64,000 bases of DNA, from NCBI GenBank assembly GCA_028275345.1, contig JAPWUV010000001.1, positions 124,001 through 188,000 of the forward strand. Direction: 5' to 3'. The notes beneath the pieces were generated by a model that saw only the letters and a list, made by a program, of their open reading frames with translations, was not told where the DNA came from and did not search any database. The stretch is from a bacterium (GTDB lineage Bacteria > Zhuqueibacterota > Zhuqueibacteria > Oleimicrobiales > Geothermoviventaceae). Of the stretch, positions 7,917 to 16,309 are shown piece by piece (the stretch's first letter is position 1; each line of letters begins with the position of its first letter). The position numbers and the translations under genes are program-made.

Positions 7917-8870
7917 ATGAGCAGGGTGCGCGCGAGTCTGCTACTTGCTCTGGCGGCCGGCATGGCACTCTCAGGGTGCGGCCAGGCCCGGAAGCAGTAC
8001 CATTTCGTCCTCGTGCCGAAATCCCTGGGCAACCCGTACTGGTTCGCGGCAGAAAGGGGGATGCAGAAGGCCGCTCGGGAGCTGGGCGTGAAGGCGGAGT
8101 TTCTCGGCACAGTCCGGGCGGATGTAGCGGACCAGGTCAATCTCATCGAATCGCTGATCGCCAGGCGAGTGGACGGCATCGCTGTCTCCCCGAACGATCC
8201 GGATGGCGTGCGCGAGGTGATCGACCGTGCCGTCGCGGCCGGGATCGCCGTGATCACCTTCGACTCCGACGCGCCCAACAGCCGCCGCGTCTGCTACGTG
8301 GGTACGGACAATTACCGAGCCGGTCGGGAGGCGGGGAAGCAGATGCTCCGCTTCCTCGGCTCCCAGGGGAAGTACGGGATCATCACGGGGGGGCTGGGGG
8401 CGCTCAATCTGAACGAACGGATCCGCGGATTCCGGGACGCCCTGGGCGAGGCAGGCGCAAGTCTTCAGGAGATCGCCATCGAAGCCTGCGACGACGACCC
8501 CGACATCGCCCTGCAGAAAATGGAAAACGTCACGCGTGCGCGTCCCGACCTGAACGCCTGGTTCGTAACAGGCTGCTGGGCGGTGGTCGCCCCCAAGAAG
8601 ACGTTCCTGGCGGCCCTGGGAAACCGAGACGACATCGTGGTGATCGGGTTCGACGTGCTGAAGGAGTCGCTCCTGCTGGTGAAAGAGGGGGCCGTACAGG
8701 CTCTCATCGGACAGCGGCCCTACGAAATGGGCTACAAGAGCGTGTACGTGCTCTACGACATCGTGGCGCGGAACAAGATGCCCGAGCAAGAGATCATCGA
8801 CACCGGTGTGGATGTCGTCACCCGGGAGAATGTGGATGAATTCCTGGCCAGGCTCGAAAAGGAGGAATAG
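7917..8870 (+). CDS. Sugar ABC transporter substrate-binding lipoprotein (RbsB type)
   Basis: 317 residues from ATG 7917, with GGGAGGG just upstream. The signal peptide ends in the lipobox LSGC (Cys near residue 21). The mature part is a type I periplasmic binding protein of the Peripla_BP_4 kind: FVLVPKSLGNPYWFAAERGM, VDGIAVSPNDPDGV, AVITFDSDAPNS, YVGTDNYRAGREAG, then a C-terminal lobe with IGQRPYEMGYKSVYVLYD. It would bind a monosaccharide-like ligand outside the inner membrane and feed the permease 25 nt upstream. Two acidic, ligand-lining stretches (NPYWFA, TFDSDAP) match sugar binders, but the exact ligand cannot be read from sequence. Confidence 0.9.
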   Translation: MSRVRASLLLALAAGMALSGCGQARKQYHFVLVPKSLGNPYWFAAERGMQKAARELGVKAEFLGTVRADVADQVNLIESLIARRVDGIAVSPNDPDGVREVIDRAVAAGIAVITFDSDAPNSRRVCYVGTDNYRAGREAGKQMLRFLGSQGKYGIITGGLGALNLNERIRGFRDALGEAGASLQEIAIEACDDDPDIALQKMENVTRARPDLNAWFVTGCWAVVAPKKTFLAALGNRDDIVVIGFDVLKESLLLVKEGAVQALIGQRPYEMGYKSVYVLYDIVARNKMPEQEIIDTGVDVVTRENVDEFLARLEKEE

Positions 8871-8922
8871 CCCGTCCGCAGGCAGGGCTTGGGAAAGACG
8901 CTGGCCCTCGCCTTCGGCCCAG

Positions 8923-9543
8923 GTGCGCTTCCAGTGGGCCAACCGCTATCCCCGGCACCAGGACCCCTTCTTCTGGCTCTCCTTGATTCCCTTGGTTGGG
9001 GCCTTGGGCGCGGTGGCGTACGGTCTGGTGGTTTATCCCATGCCGAAGCTGGTCTCCCTCGGCCTTTTGCTGGTCGCAGGGGCCGCGATTATTGGGTTCC
9101 TCCACCGCTGGTCGCTTCACTACGAGAACTTCTCGGTGACCGACGAGGGGCTACTGCGTGCATTTCCGCAGCGGGAGACTCCCGGGATTGCGAGGCTCTT
9201 CCCCCTGTTATTGGCATGGTCTCCTCGTCTGCGGCTGCTTCGTTGGACGCGCGTCGCCGGCTACCAACGCGTGTCCAATCGGCTGTACGTGCAGCTGAGG
9301 GAGGGTGGGCAGGAGGAGCTGGCACTCCGTCCGCTTCGTCTTGTGCGCGGGAAACAGGTATTGGACGTCGGACCGCGAGCCGACGGGAGTGGCCGTCTCT
9401 CCGAAGCGGAGGCCCTGCAGATCATCGAGCGAGAGATCCGGGAAAGCATCCGCCGCGCGGAGAAGGCTAAGGCGGCCCGATCTGACCGAGCCCCACAGCG
9501 AGGTGGTAGTCTTCATTCCCCCAGTGAGCGCCCTCCAGGCTGA
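8923..9543 (+). CDS. Hypothetical membrane protein with two membrane segments
   Basis: About 206 residues if it starts at GTG 8923; no good ribosome-binding site is visible, and the frame is open further upstream into the previous gene. Two hydrophobic segments lie near residues 12-33 (FFWLSLIPLVGALGAVAYGL) and 38-58. A soluble C-terminal part follows with WSLHYENFSVTDEGLLRAFP and RWTRVAGYQRVSNRLYV, which looks like a bacterial PH-like membrane domain. The gene's end overlaps the convergent gene at 9467-10261 by 77 nt. I do not recognise the family. Position suggests co-transcription with the transporter genes, but no functional link is evident. Confidence 0.55.
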   Translation: MRFQWANRYPRHQDPFFWLSLIPLVGALGAVAYGLVVYPMPKLVSLGLLLVAGAAIIGFLHRWSLHYENFSVTDEGLLRAFPQRETPGIARLFPLLLAWSPRLRLLRWTRVAGYQRVSNRLYVQLREGGQEELALRPLRLVRGKQVLDVGPRADGSGRLSEAEALQIIEREIRESIRRAEKAKAARSDRAPQRGGSLHSPSERPPG

Positions 9544-10261
9544 GGAAAAACCGCCCAGGCAGGTGCCACTCGATGGCCAGGAAGGGTCCGTATTGCTCCC
9601 GCCACCGTTCGTTGCGGCGGACGGCGGGCTGAGTTTGCCAGCCGGAGGTTGTCCGTTCGCGGGGATGTTCTTCCCAGCGTCGGCTCGCCTTTCGAACAGC
9701 CACCCCCGCGAAGGTCTTGAGGGGCCCGGGGTCGAGCCCGAATCCGAGGGCCCCGGAGCCGACGAGGAAGAGCTGCTTTACTTCATCCCACTGCGTGATT
9801 TTCCGCTCGCCATCGAGTGGCCCGCGCAGGTAGAAGGCGCCCTCGTTCTGGCTTGTCGTGAGGCTAACTGCGGCGAACAGAGGCAGCGAGCGGGAAAGAC
9901 GCGGCTCCAGCCAAACACCGACCCCCGCCACAGGTTCGTACCCCTTGGACCACCAGGACTTTCCGCCGGCCGCATCTTCGAAGATCCAGTCGGTCGCACC
10001 GGCGTGCACGGAGAGATCGAGCCAGGGCGCCGGGGCCAGGCTGAGCTTGAGGGATGGGCCCTGCAAAAGGAAGATGCCCTCCGGGGAGGTGAAGGACTGG
10101 CGCCAGGCGCAGGCGCTGACCGTGGCCCAATGCGCGGGATGCTGAGCGCTGGGCATTCCGAGGGGCTGCGCCCTTGCCCCTTGGGTCAGGACGGCGAGGC
10201 CCAGCGCCGTGAGCAGCAGATTCGCCTCTCTCGTTCCCATCCTTTGCAACGCCGGTCTCAT
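9467..10261 (-). CDS. Hypothetical outer-membrane beta-barrel-like protein
   Basis: 264 residues from ATG 10261 (GAAGGGAGTGAC upstream). A signal peptide (NLLLTALGLAVL, cleavage near GARAQP, residue about 31) is followed by alternating-hydrophobicity strands rich in aromatic and Gly residues (LKLSLAPAPWLDLSVHAGATD; VAGVGVWLEPRLSRSLPLFA; GPFLAIEWHLPGRFFLSLEG). The pattern is that of a small outer-membrane barrel. It is the last gene of the long minus-strand cluster, 10 nt after the Big_1 protein, and may be its outer-membrane partner. No family was recognised. Confidence 0.6.
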   Translation of the reverse strand: MRPALQRMGTREANLLLTALGLAVLTQGARAQPLGMPSAQHPAHWATVSACAWRQSFTSPEGIFLLQGPSLKLSLAPAPWLDLSVHAGATDWIFEDAAGGKSWWSKGYEPVAGVGVWLEPRLSRSLPLFAAVSLTTSQNEGAFYLRGPLDGERKITQWDEVKQLFLVGSGALGFGLDPGPLKTFAGVAVRKASRRWEEHPRERTTSGWQTQPAVRRNERWREQYGPFLAIEWHLPGRFFLSLEGAHWGNEDYHLAVGLGQIGPP

Positions 10262-10271
10262 GTCACTCCCT

Positions 10272-12938
10272 TCACGGCCGACGGAGTAGCAACATGATCG
10301 GAGGGGTGGAGGCCTGCACATTGCCATTTCGGCTCTGGACGCGGACCGTCACCGGTGTGGCTGTGGGTTTGGCCTCCGGGTCTGTCGGATCGAGGTTGTT
10401 CGTCAGAGTCACTGTATATCGCACGCGCCCGGGATCGTCGGTGGTGAGGTCGTTCCAGCTCAGTTTCCCAGCGGCAGCCTCAGCCAGGATCCGCGAACCC
10501 GGCACGATGGGATTGCCATTTTCGTCGTGCACCACGATGGACACCGTAGCCGACTCGCCGGGGTAAAGAGTGTCGCGATCTACCGAAACCAGGAAGGTGG
10601 AGATCGGGCCCGAGAAGACGACTGCGCACGTATGCCAGACCTTCACCGGTCGGCCCTGGGCGTCCACCCCCTCGGTGACCGCTAGCACGCGAGCCACACC
10701 GTTGTTTTCCTGTCCATCCCCATCGAAGTCGAAGGCGGAGCCGGGGATTGGGCCACCCGTGTTCGGATCCGTAAACGCGTAGTGGAAGCGATCGACCGTC
10801 GGGTAGGGCTGGCCGGTTCGCAGCGTCACGTGCGCCACCCCGTCATCATCGGTGAAGCCGGTGTGTGTGGCGATGACCCCGCCCGTCGTGGTGAAATAGA
10901 CGGCAGTGCCGGCCGGGACCGGGTTGTTGTACTTGTCGCCCACCAGCACGACGATGTCCACGGTATTGTTCACGAACCCCCAGCCGAGCACGTTGATGGG
11001 ATTCGCCCCTACGCTCAAATGGCTTGTGGAAGGCACATCGCTGTTTTCCATGTAGGGTGGCCCCGAGTGGATGAGGAACTCGGTAGCGGTTGAACGGACC
11101 TCCGGCAGGGCGGGATTGCCATTCCGGTCCGTCACCACTGCGCGGATCCGCACGGGTCCGGACCGGGTGCCGGAAGTGAAGGAAACCTGGGCCAGCCCGT
11201 TCACCGTGGGCACCGGATCGTAGGTGCTGAGGGATTCGCCACCGCCCGGCGAGGCGATGATCTCGAACCGCACGTAGGTGCCGTCGGCCACGGGATTGTT
11301 GCGAGCATCTCGCACTTCCGCCGTGATCTGCAGCGTCTGGTTCCGCCCGCTGTCCCTGACGCCGACGGACTTCGGGTCAAAGCTCAGGAGAATGCTATTG
11401 GGCGGGCCGGGCCGCAGTACGACGATCGTGTGGCCCTCGACGTCTCCTGCCCGGGCAATGATGGTCGCGACTCCCGCTCGGATCCCCGAGAAGGACGCCA
11501 CCGCCACCCCGCCCTGCGTCAGCGCCCGATCCGTGATGTTACCGAGGTTGGATTCGAAGGTGACGGGGAGCCCATCGCCCACGGGATTCCCTGCCGCATC
11601 AAAGACGAACGCGCGCACGTACGTAGTGCTCACCCCGTCGGCCACAATGGAAGCGGAATCGGCCACCACGCGGATGGATGCTACCTCGCCGACGGAATAC
11701 CGGACTGTGACGGTATCGGCCGCGCTGCCCGCCACAGCTCTGACAATTGCTTCTCCGGGCCGAGTATCGCTCACCAGCCGTGAGATCGCCACACCCTTCG
11801 TCGTAGACTTGTAGCCTTCCACCGTGCCGCGGCCGGAGATCAATTCGAAGCGCACGACCGTCCCGTCCGGCACAGGGTTGTTGCTCGAATCGGTTACCGT
11901 GGCGGTCAGTTCCGCCGCGCTCCGCCCGTCGGCCGGAAGCACCGACGGACTCGCCCGGAGGGAGAGGTAGGCTGGCCCGGAGGTTCCGATGCGCACGCGC
12001 ACGGTGTCGCGCAATGCATTCCCGAACGTACCGACCACAGTCGCCAATCCCGTTCGCGTGCCGGAGCGCAGCTTCACCTCAGCCACGCCCGAGGCATCGG
12101 TCTTCGCGCTCCCAGGAATGGTGCCCAGGTCAGTAGCAAAAGCGATTGTTACACCCGAAATGGCCAGTTTCGACCTGGCTTCCTTGACGGTGGCCGTGAT
12201 GCGTGCTTCGCTCGTCCCGTCGGCTGGGATGTGATCCGGCTGGGCCTCGAGGCGGAACTCCACCCCGAGGAAAAGGACGACGGCCGTGTCCCGGAGAGCG
12301 CCGGCCTCGGCCACAATGTGGCATTCCAGATCCTCGGGACTGGCCGGGGCTGTGAGCGAAGCCGAAGCCACTCCGGAGGAATCAGTTCGCGAGCTGGCCG
12401 AAAAGCGCAACTCCGGTGCGGAGAATGCGATGAGCTCTCCCTTTCGGGGATCGCCGCTTTCGCCCGTCAGATAGGCGCGAAGCCGGACGACCGATTGGCC
12501 GTCGGCCAGAACCCTCGAAGGTTCGAGGGTTAAAAGAAGGAAGGCCGAGGAACGGTCGCGGATCCGAAGGATCACGGTGAGGGGCTCGGCATTCCCGCAG
12601 CGGGCAGTCACCTGCGCCTCGCTAGGGGCTGACCCCGCGATGAACACCGTCCCGGCGATTCCGGAGGAATCGGTCGTAGCAAGCCGAGTGGTCAGCTGGC
12701 CACCGCGGGCTTCGAACTGAACCGGCTCTCCGGCTCGGGGTCTGCCATCCTCCGACACGACCCGGACCTGGATCACTGCGCTGTCCCCCGGAGCCAGCAT
12801 CGCAGGTAGCGCCCGAACGAGCAGGAGCTGGACGGAGGATTGTCGGGACTTCTCCAGTTCCAGCGGCGATTCCCGCGCGCAGAAGAGAAGCCACGCTGTG
12901 GCAAGAAGAATCCAACTGAGGGCCACCTTCCTGGTCAT
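10272..12938 (-). CDS. Surface protein with about eight Big_1/invasin-like Ig repeats
   Basis: 888 residues from ATG 12938 (GAAGGG upstream). An N-terminal signal (LSWILLATAWLLFC) ends in a possible, atypical lipobox Cys near residue 20. The rest is a row of about eight bacterial Ig-like (Big_1) domains of roughly 90-110 residues. Each shows the pattern ADGxSxxxxxATVxDxxGNPVxDGTxVxF, for example ADGRSAAELTATVTDSSNNP and ADGVSTTYVRAFVFDAAGNP. Such arrays form stiff rods in invasins, intimins and other adhesins. There is no C-terminal barrel and no clear T9SS sorting domain, so anchoring would be by lipid or by a partner. It sits in the pilus cluster between a T9SS beta-helix protein and an outer-membrane protein. 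Role as adhesin is inference. Confidence 0.85.
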   Translation of the reverse strand: MTRKVALSWILLATAWLLFCARESPLELEKSRQSSVQLLLVRALPAMLAPGDSAVIQVRVVSEDGRPRAGEPVQFEARGGQLTTRLATTDSSGIAGTVFIAGSAPSEAQVTARCGNAEPLTVILRIRDRSSAFLLLTLEPSRVLADGQSVVRLRAYLTGESGDPRKGELIAFSAPELRFSASSRTDSSGVASASLTAPASPEDLECHIVAEAGALRDTAVVLFLGVEFRLEAQPDHIPADGTSEARITATVKEARSKLAISGVTIAFATDLGTIPGSAKTDASGVAEVKLRSGTRTGLATVVGTFGNALRDTVRVRIGTSGPAYLSLRASPSVLPADGRSAAELTATVTDSSNNPVPDGTVVRFELISGRGTVEGYKSTTKGVAISRLVSDTRPGEAIVRAVAGSAADTVTVRYSVGEVASIRVVADSASIVADGVSTTYVRAFVFDAAGNPVGDGLPVTFESNLGNITDRALTQGGVAVASFSGIRAGVATIIARAGDVEGHTIVVLRPGPPNSILLSFDPKSVGVRDSGRNQTLQITAEVRDARNNPVADGTYVRFEIIASPGGGESLSTYDPVPTVNGLAQVSFTSGTRSGPVRIRAVVTDRNGNPALPEVRSTATEFLIHSGPPYMENSDVPSTSHLSVGANPINVLGWGFVNNTVDIVVLVGDKYNNPVPAGTAVYFTTTGGVIATHTGFTDDDGVAHVTLRTGQPYPTVDRFHYAFTDPNTGGPIPGSAFDFDGDGQENNGVARVLAVTEGVDAQGRPVKVWHTCAVVFSGPISTFLVSVDRDTLYPGESATVSIVVHDENGNPIVPGSRILAEAAAGKLSWNDLTTDDPGRVRYTVTLTNNLDPTDPEAKPTATPVTVRVQSRNGNVQASTPPIMLLLRRP

Positions 12939-12950
12939 TGCCCTTCACCC

Positions 12951-14624
12951 TCAACGAAGCAGGGTCATCTTGCACATGGCCCTTCGGTCGCCAATGCGGA
13001 GCACGACAGTGTACACACCGGAAGGCAAAGCCTGACCCCTGTCGTCGCAGCCATCCCAGCAGAAGGCGACGTCCCGGCCCGCTTTCGCCTCCAGCGCGGC
13101 CAGATGGACCCGCCTCCCGCAGGAGTCGAGGATCTCGATTTGCCCCGACCCAGTCTCGCGCCATTCCGCGGGGAGATGGATTCGGACGGCGGTGCCTGGG
13201 TTCGCAGGATTTGGATAGACGGAGATGCCGGTGTCATCGGAGCAGGACAGGGTCACCTGAATGGAACCCTGTAAGGTGCGTCTCCCGTCGAAGTCGATTT
13301 GGATCAGCCGGTAATACACGGTCCCGGAAATCGGGTGTGGATCGACGAAGGTATAGTGGTGCGGTTGGCTTGAGGTGCCCTGTCCGGGCACGAACCCAAT
13401 GGTTTCCCAGCTGGAGCCGTCCGGGCTTCGCTCAATCGCGAATCCCCAGTTGTTCGTCTCGCTTTCGGTGCGCCATTCCAGTCGGCCTCTCGACCAACGG
13501 AAGAAGACGAGCTCCACCGGTACCACAAGTCCGAGTTCGTGGGCTCCGATGTCCGGGCATGTCCCCGAGAACCAGATGCGGGCGAGATTGGCGGGATCGC
13601 CCGCATCTACCAGGGGGCTACCCGGGAGGAGGAGAAAGACCCGCCCCCCGGGGGCCTGGAAACCCGGATCCACAGAGATGTTGCCGAAAAGGTCGCAAGG
13701 CGTCCCGTTCCGGTTCTGTGTCACCAGTTCCCCCACGCCTGACGGGGCGCCGTAGAAATTCTCCGTATTGCCCCACACGTCGTTGAAGCGGATCGCTGGC
13801 GACGCTTCTTCGATGGCGATGCCGGTTCGATTCCAGCACACCGCGTTGCTCACTACAGTGCAGCTATCCGAGCGGACAAGCAGGATGCCGTATTCGTTGT
13901 AGGCCACCGTATTGTGAGCTAGAAGGACGGAGGATCCCTGATCTACCTCCACCGCGGCAGTGGGATTGTCGAAGAATTCGCACTGCACAACCTGGGCGTT
14001 TCGGCAGCTGGACAGCACCACGGCGGATTCGATGCCCCCGGTGGCATTGCCGCGAACGACACATTGCCGAAGCGAGAGGTAGGATTCATGCGCCCACAAC
14101 GCCCGGTTGGTATTGCCCTCGAACCACGAGCCGGAGATCCAAACCCGGGATCCGTCGCGGCAATCGACCCCGTTGACGTTCTGCCGGAGGGTCACCCGGA
14201 TCAAGCTGATTCTGGAGCCCACCAGAGTCAGCCCGACCGAAGCGCGTTCGATCACCGCGTCTTGGATCGTGCTTGAGTCTGAGGCGGAGTCGAAGCGCAG
14301 ACCGCCCCAGGGGGTCGCCTGGCCCTCCACGGCGGTGAAGATCACCTGGGAATCCGGCTTGCCCTCGACCAGGAGACGGCCGTAGACGGAAAGGCTGTAG
14401 TTCTGGGAAATGCGCACTTCGACCCCGGGCAGAATGCGTAGCGTCTGGCCGGGGGGGACGTGACAGTCGCCTACCACCACGTAGGGACTCTCGGATCGGC
14501 TCCAGATCCCCGAAACGGGACCCTGCACGTCCTTGCCCCAAACGGGCGCGGAGGACGCAGCGAGAAGGAGCAAGCAGACCGTCGCTGGCCGCCGCTTTCG
14601 TGAGTTGAATTGGGTCGGTCTCAT
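12951..14624 (-). CDS. Right-handed beta-helix surface protein with T9SS/FlgD-like C-terminal domain
   Basis: 557 residues from ATG 14624. The start is set by an ATGA overlap with the stop of the upstream small membrane gene; the longer open frame ahead of it is out-of-frame shadow. A signal peptide (TVCLLLLAASSAPVWG) is followed by a parallel beta-helix (about 60-330) with short repeats such as IQDAVIERASVGLTLVG and RNAQVVQCEFFDN. A beta-sandwich with WRTESETNNWGFAIERSPDG comes next (the Fn3-like unit often found before T9SS tails). The last 90 residues are a T9SS type A/FlgD-like sorting domain: ISVYPNPANPGTAVRIHLP, WDGCDDRGQALPSGVYTVVL. It should be exported through T9SS and surface-attached by PorU. 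Its place directly after the minor pilin genes suggests a pilus-associated adhesin or glycan-binding factor. Confidence 0.85.
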   Translation of the reverse strand: MRPTQFNSRKRRPATVCLLLLAASSAPVWGKDVQGPVSGIWSRSESPYVVVGDCHVPPGQTLRILPGVEVRISQNYSLSVYGRLLVEGKPDSQVIFTAVEGQATPWGGLRFDSASDSSTIQDAVIERASVGLTLVGSRISLIRVTLRQNVNGVDCRDGSRVWISGSWFEGNTNRALWAHESYLSLRQCVVRGNATGGIESAVVLSSCRNAQVVQCEFFDNPTAAVEVDQGSSVLLAHNTVAYNEYGILLVRSDSCTVVSNAVCWNRTGIAIEEASPAIRFNDVWGNTENFYGAPSGVGELVTQNRNGTPCDLFGNISVDPGFQAPGGRVFLLLPGSPLVDAGDPANLARIWFSGTCPDIGAHELGLVVPVELVFFRWSRGRLEWRTESETNNWGFAIERSPDGSSWETIGFVPGQGTSSQPHHYTFVDPHPISGTVYYRLIQIDFDGRRTLQGSIQVTLSCSDDTGISVYPNPANPGTAVRIHLPAEWRETGSGQIEILDSCGRRVHLAALEAKAGRDVAFCWDGCDDRGQALPSGVYTVVLRIGDRRAMCKMTLLR

Positions 14625-14836
14625 CGGATCAGCCCTTTCGCCACAGCGAGCAGCGTCACGCCCACTAGGATGAGCAATCCGCCGAAGTGCTTCCGGTGGG
14701 CAAGAGCCACGTGGTCGAGCACCACCACTCGATTCGCGATGGAGCTCAGGCGTACGAGAAGCTCCGGACGGCGAAGGAGGAGGTAACCCGCCACCAGCGA
14801 AGTCACCCCAGGCACGACCAGAAGAAGCCAGACCAT
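14621..14836 (-). CDS. Small two-helix membrane protein
   Basis: 71 residues from ATG 14836, with a clear GGAGGTGAG ribosome-binding site. Two hydrophobic helices (about 2-21, WLLLVVPGVTSLVAGYLLLR; about 50-68, FGGLLILVGVTLLAVAKGL) flank a short polar stretch (SSIANRVVVLDHVALAHRK). Its stop overlaps the start of the beta-helix gene (ATGA), so the two are translationally coupled. It follows the last PilX-like gene by about 50 nt. Family not recognised; coupling suggests a helper in membrane insertion or export of the neighbour, which is inference. Confidence 0.7.
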   Translation of the reverse strand: MVWLLLVVPGVTSLVAGYLLLRRPELLVRLSSIANRVVVLDHVALAHRKHFGGLLILVGVTLLAVAKGLIR

Positions 14837-14887
14837 TGCTCACCTCCGGTGCCTTTATCGGCGCCGAGCAGGGAATCTTGACGACCA

Positions 14888-16207
14888 TCAGTCGGGATCA
14901 ATCTCCTGCCACGTGTAGATGCGATACTGACCCGTGCTCGGGTAGTAGGGCGGAGTTTGCTCCAGGAATCGCGGATCATAATGGTAGTCCTTGAGGTAGC
15001 CGGTTTGCCCGCCCCAAGCGCTAAACGTACCTACCGGGCCCCGTACCTTCTGGGCGATGGAGCCCCAGACGCGAAGGTAGCCTCGCGATGAGCCGCTGCT
15101 GTAGTTTTCCACCGTGAAGGAGTTGCCGAGGGCCAGGATGGCTGCGTCGATCACCACATCGCTACGGTTCGGCGGGGTGTCGGCGACCACCACGTCGCCT
15201 CCCGAAACCAGACCGAGCAGATCGTCACAACCCTCGAGGGGACGGCCCTGAGGTTCGGAGGCAGCGTAGCGGATGTCGTCCACGATCCGGATGAGTTCGG
15301 AAGCCACAATGGTGAGCTGTCCGTCCAGGACGCCGGAAAGTTCCACGTCTCCCTGCACGAACAGGATTCCGCGCAGGTCCGCCACGGGGCGAGTCGTACG
15401 GGGGACGTCGTAGACAGTATCTGACCCACTGAGATGCCACACGAAATAGGTGATGGTCCCGTTGGCGTTGAAGATCACTCTCGCGTGGCGGCTGAGCCGC
15501 GCGTCGAGCACGACTTCCGGAGGCTGGGTATTCAGCGCCCAGTAGTTGTTGGTGACGTCCTGGAACGTGGGGAAAGCGACGGGCGGTACCCCGAGCTGAT
15601 ACCCGGCTCGAAAGTCGGGGTTGTAGGCCGATCCCTTTCGAAATGAGGTGGCCGAGCTGGTGACCTGCCCCAGGAACACGGGGCGGCTGTAGATGGCAAT
15701 GCGATCGTTGCTATGCAAGGGACCTTCGATGACATCGCCCGTGACGAACCAGATGGTGCTGCTTCCTTCGCTGTTGGTGCAGTAAGAATAGTGGCTGAAC
15801 GTCTTCATGCCCAGTTGGACGCGGATGGAGCGCCGGGCCTCGCCGCATACGCCGAGCGAGGTCACCGTGTAAGCTTTCAGGTAGGTGTTGGGATTGTTGT
15901 CATCGGGGTCAATTGTAACGGAGAAGTGGCCCTGGCCGCAAGGCACTTGGCTGAACTGGACGAAGGGTTGCGTTCCCGCGGGGGGTGGATTCGCGTAGCG
16001 CAGGTAGCGGCAGGCAAGCTCGATCCCCGCCTCTGCCACCCAGAAGGCTTGCGCGGATTCTTGCAGCCGGAGGCTCGAGCTGAGGTCGGTGGTTACCAGG
16101 CTGTGCGTAACCAGGCCAAGGGCACCGAAAAGCACCAGAATGCACAGCACAACCACCAGCGAGACGCCCCGCTGGTCCCGAATGAGCCTGTCCATCATCC
16201 CTGTCAT
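14888..16207 (-). CDS. PilX/GspK-like large minor pilin, DUF4900-type (second copy)
   Basis: 439 residues. The N-terminus is a class III prepilin-like signal and helix: RDQRG then VSLVVVLCILVLFGALGLV. It has Val in place of Phe at +1 and no Glu at mature position 5. The large soluble domain matches its upstream neighbour closely (TGDVIEGPLHSNDRIAIY, FLGQVTSSATSF, DFRAGYQLGVP, VWGSIAQKVRGPVGTFS, KDYHYDPRF). Proteins of this type carry DUF4900/PilX_N domains and probably sit at or near the pilus tip; loss of Glu5 resembles GspK, the capping pseudopilin of type II secretion. Likely processed by the PilD at 34954-35712. First ATG versus ATG 16198 is not decided by the ribosome-binding site. Confidence 0.82.
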   Translation of the reverse strand: MTGMMDRLIRDQRGVSLVVVLCILVLFGALGLVTHSLVTTDLSSSLRLQESAQAFWVAEAGIELACRYLRYANPPPAGTQPFVQFSQVPCGQGHFSVTIDPDDNNPNTYLKAYTVTSLGVCGEARRSIRVQLGMKTFSHYSYCTNSEGSSTIWFVTGDVIEGPLHSNDRIAIYSRPVFLGQVTSSATSFRKGSAYNPDFRAGYQLGVPPVAFPTFQDVTNNYWALNTQPPEVVLDARLSRHARVIFNANGTITYFVWHLSGSDTVYDVPRTTRPVADLRGILFVQGDVELSGVLDGQLTIVASELIRIVDDIRYAASEPQGRPLEGCDDLLGLVSGGDVVVADTPPNRSDVVIDAAILALGNSFTVENYSSGSSRGYLRVWGSIAQKVRGPVGTFSAWGGQTGYLKDYHYDPRFLEQTPPYYPSTGQYRIYTWQEIDPD

Positions 16208-16309
16208 CCTCTCCTCCCCCGGAGGTCCAGCGACCGAGCGATCCGTTCATCCCGCGGGTCAACCCCACGGCCAACCGCAGGCTGCGCCCCTACGCTCTTG
16301 CCATCGACT

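Noticed and set aside
14625-14888. Extended N-terminus for the beta-helix gene to 14888
   Set aside because: It would overlap the small membrane gene fully in another frame, and the signal peptide starts at ATG 14624 (ATGA overlap).
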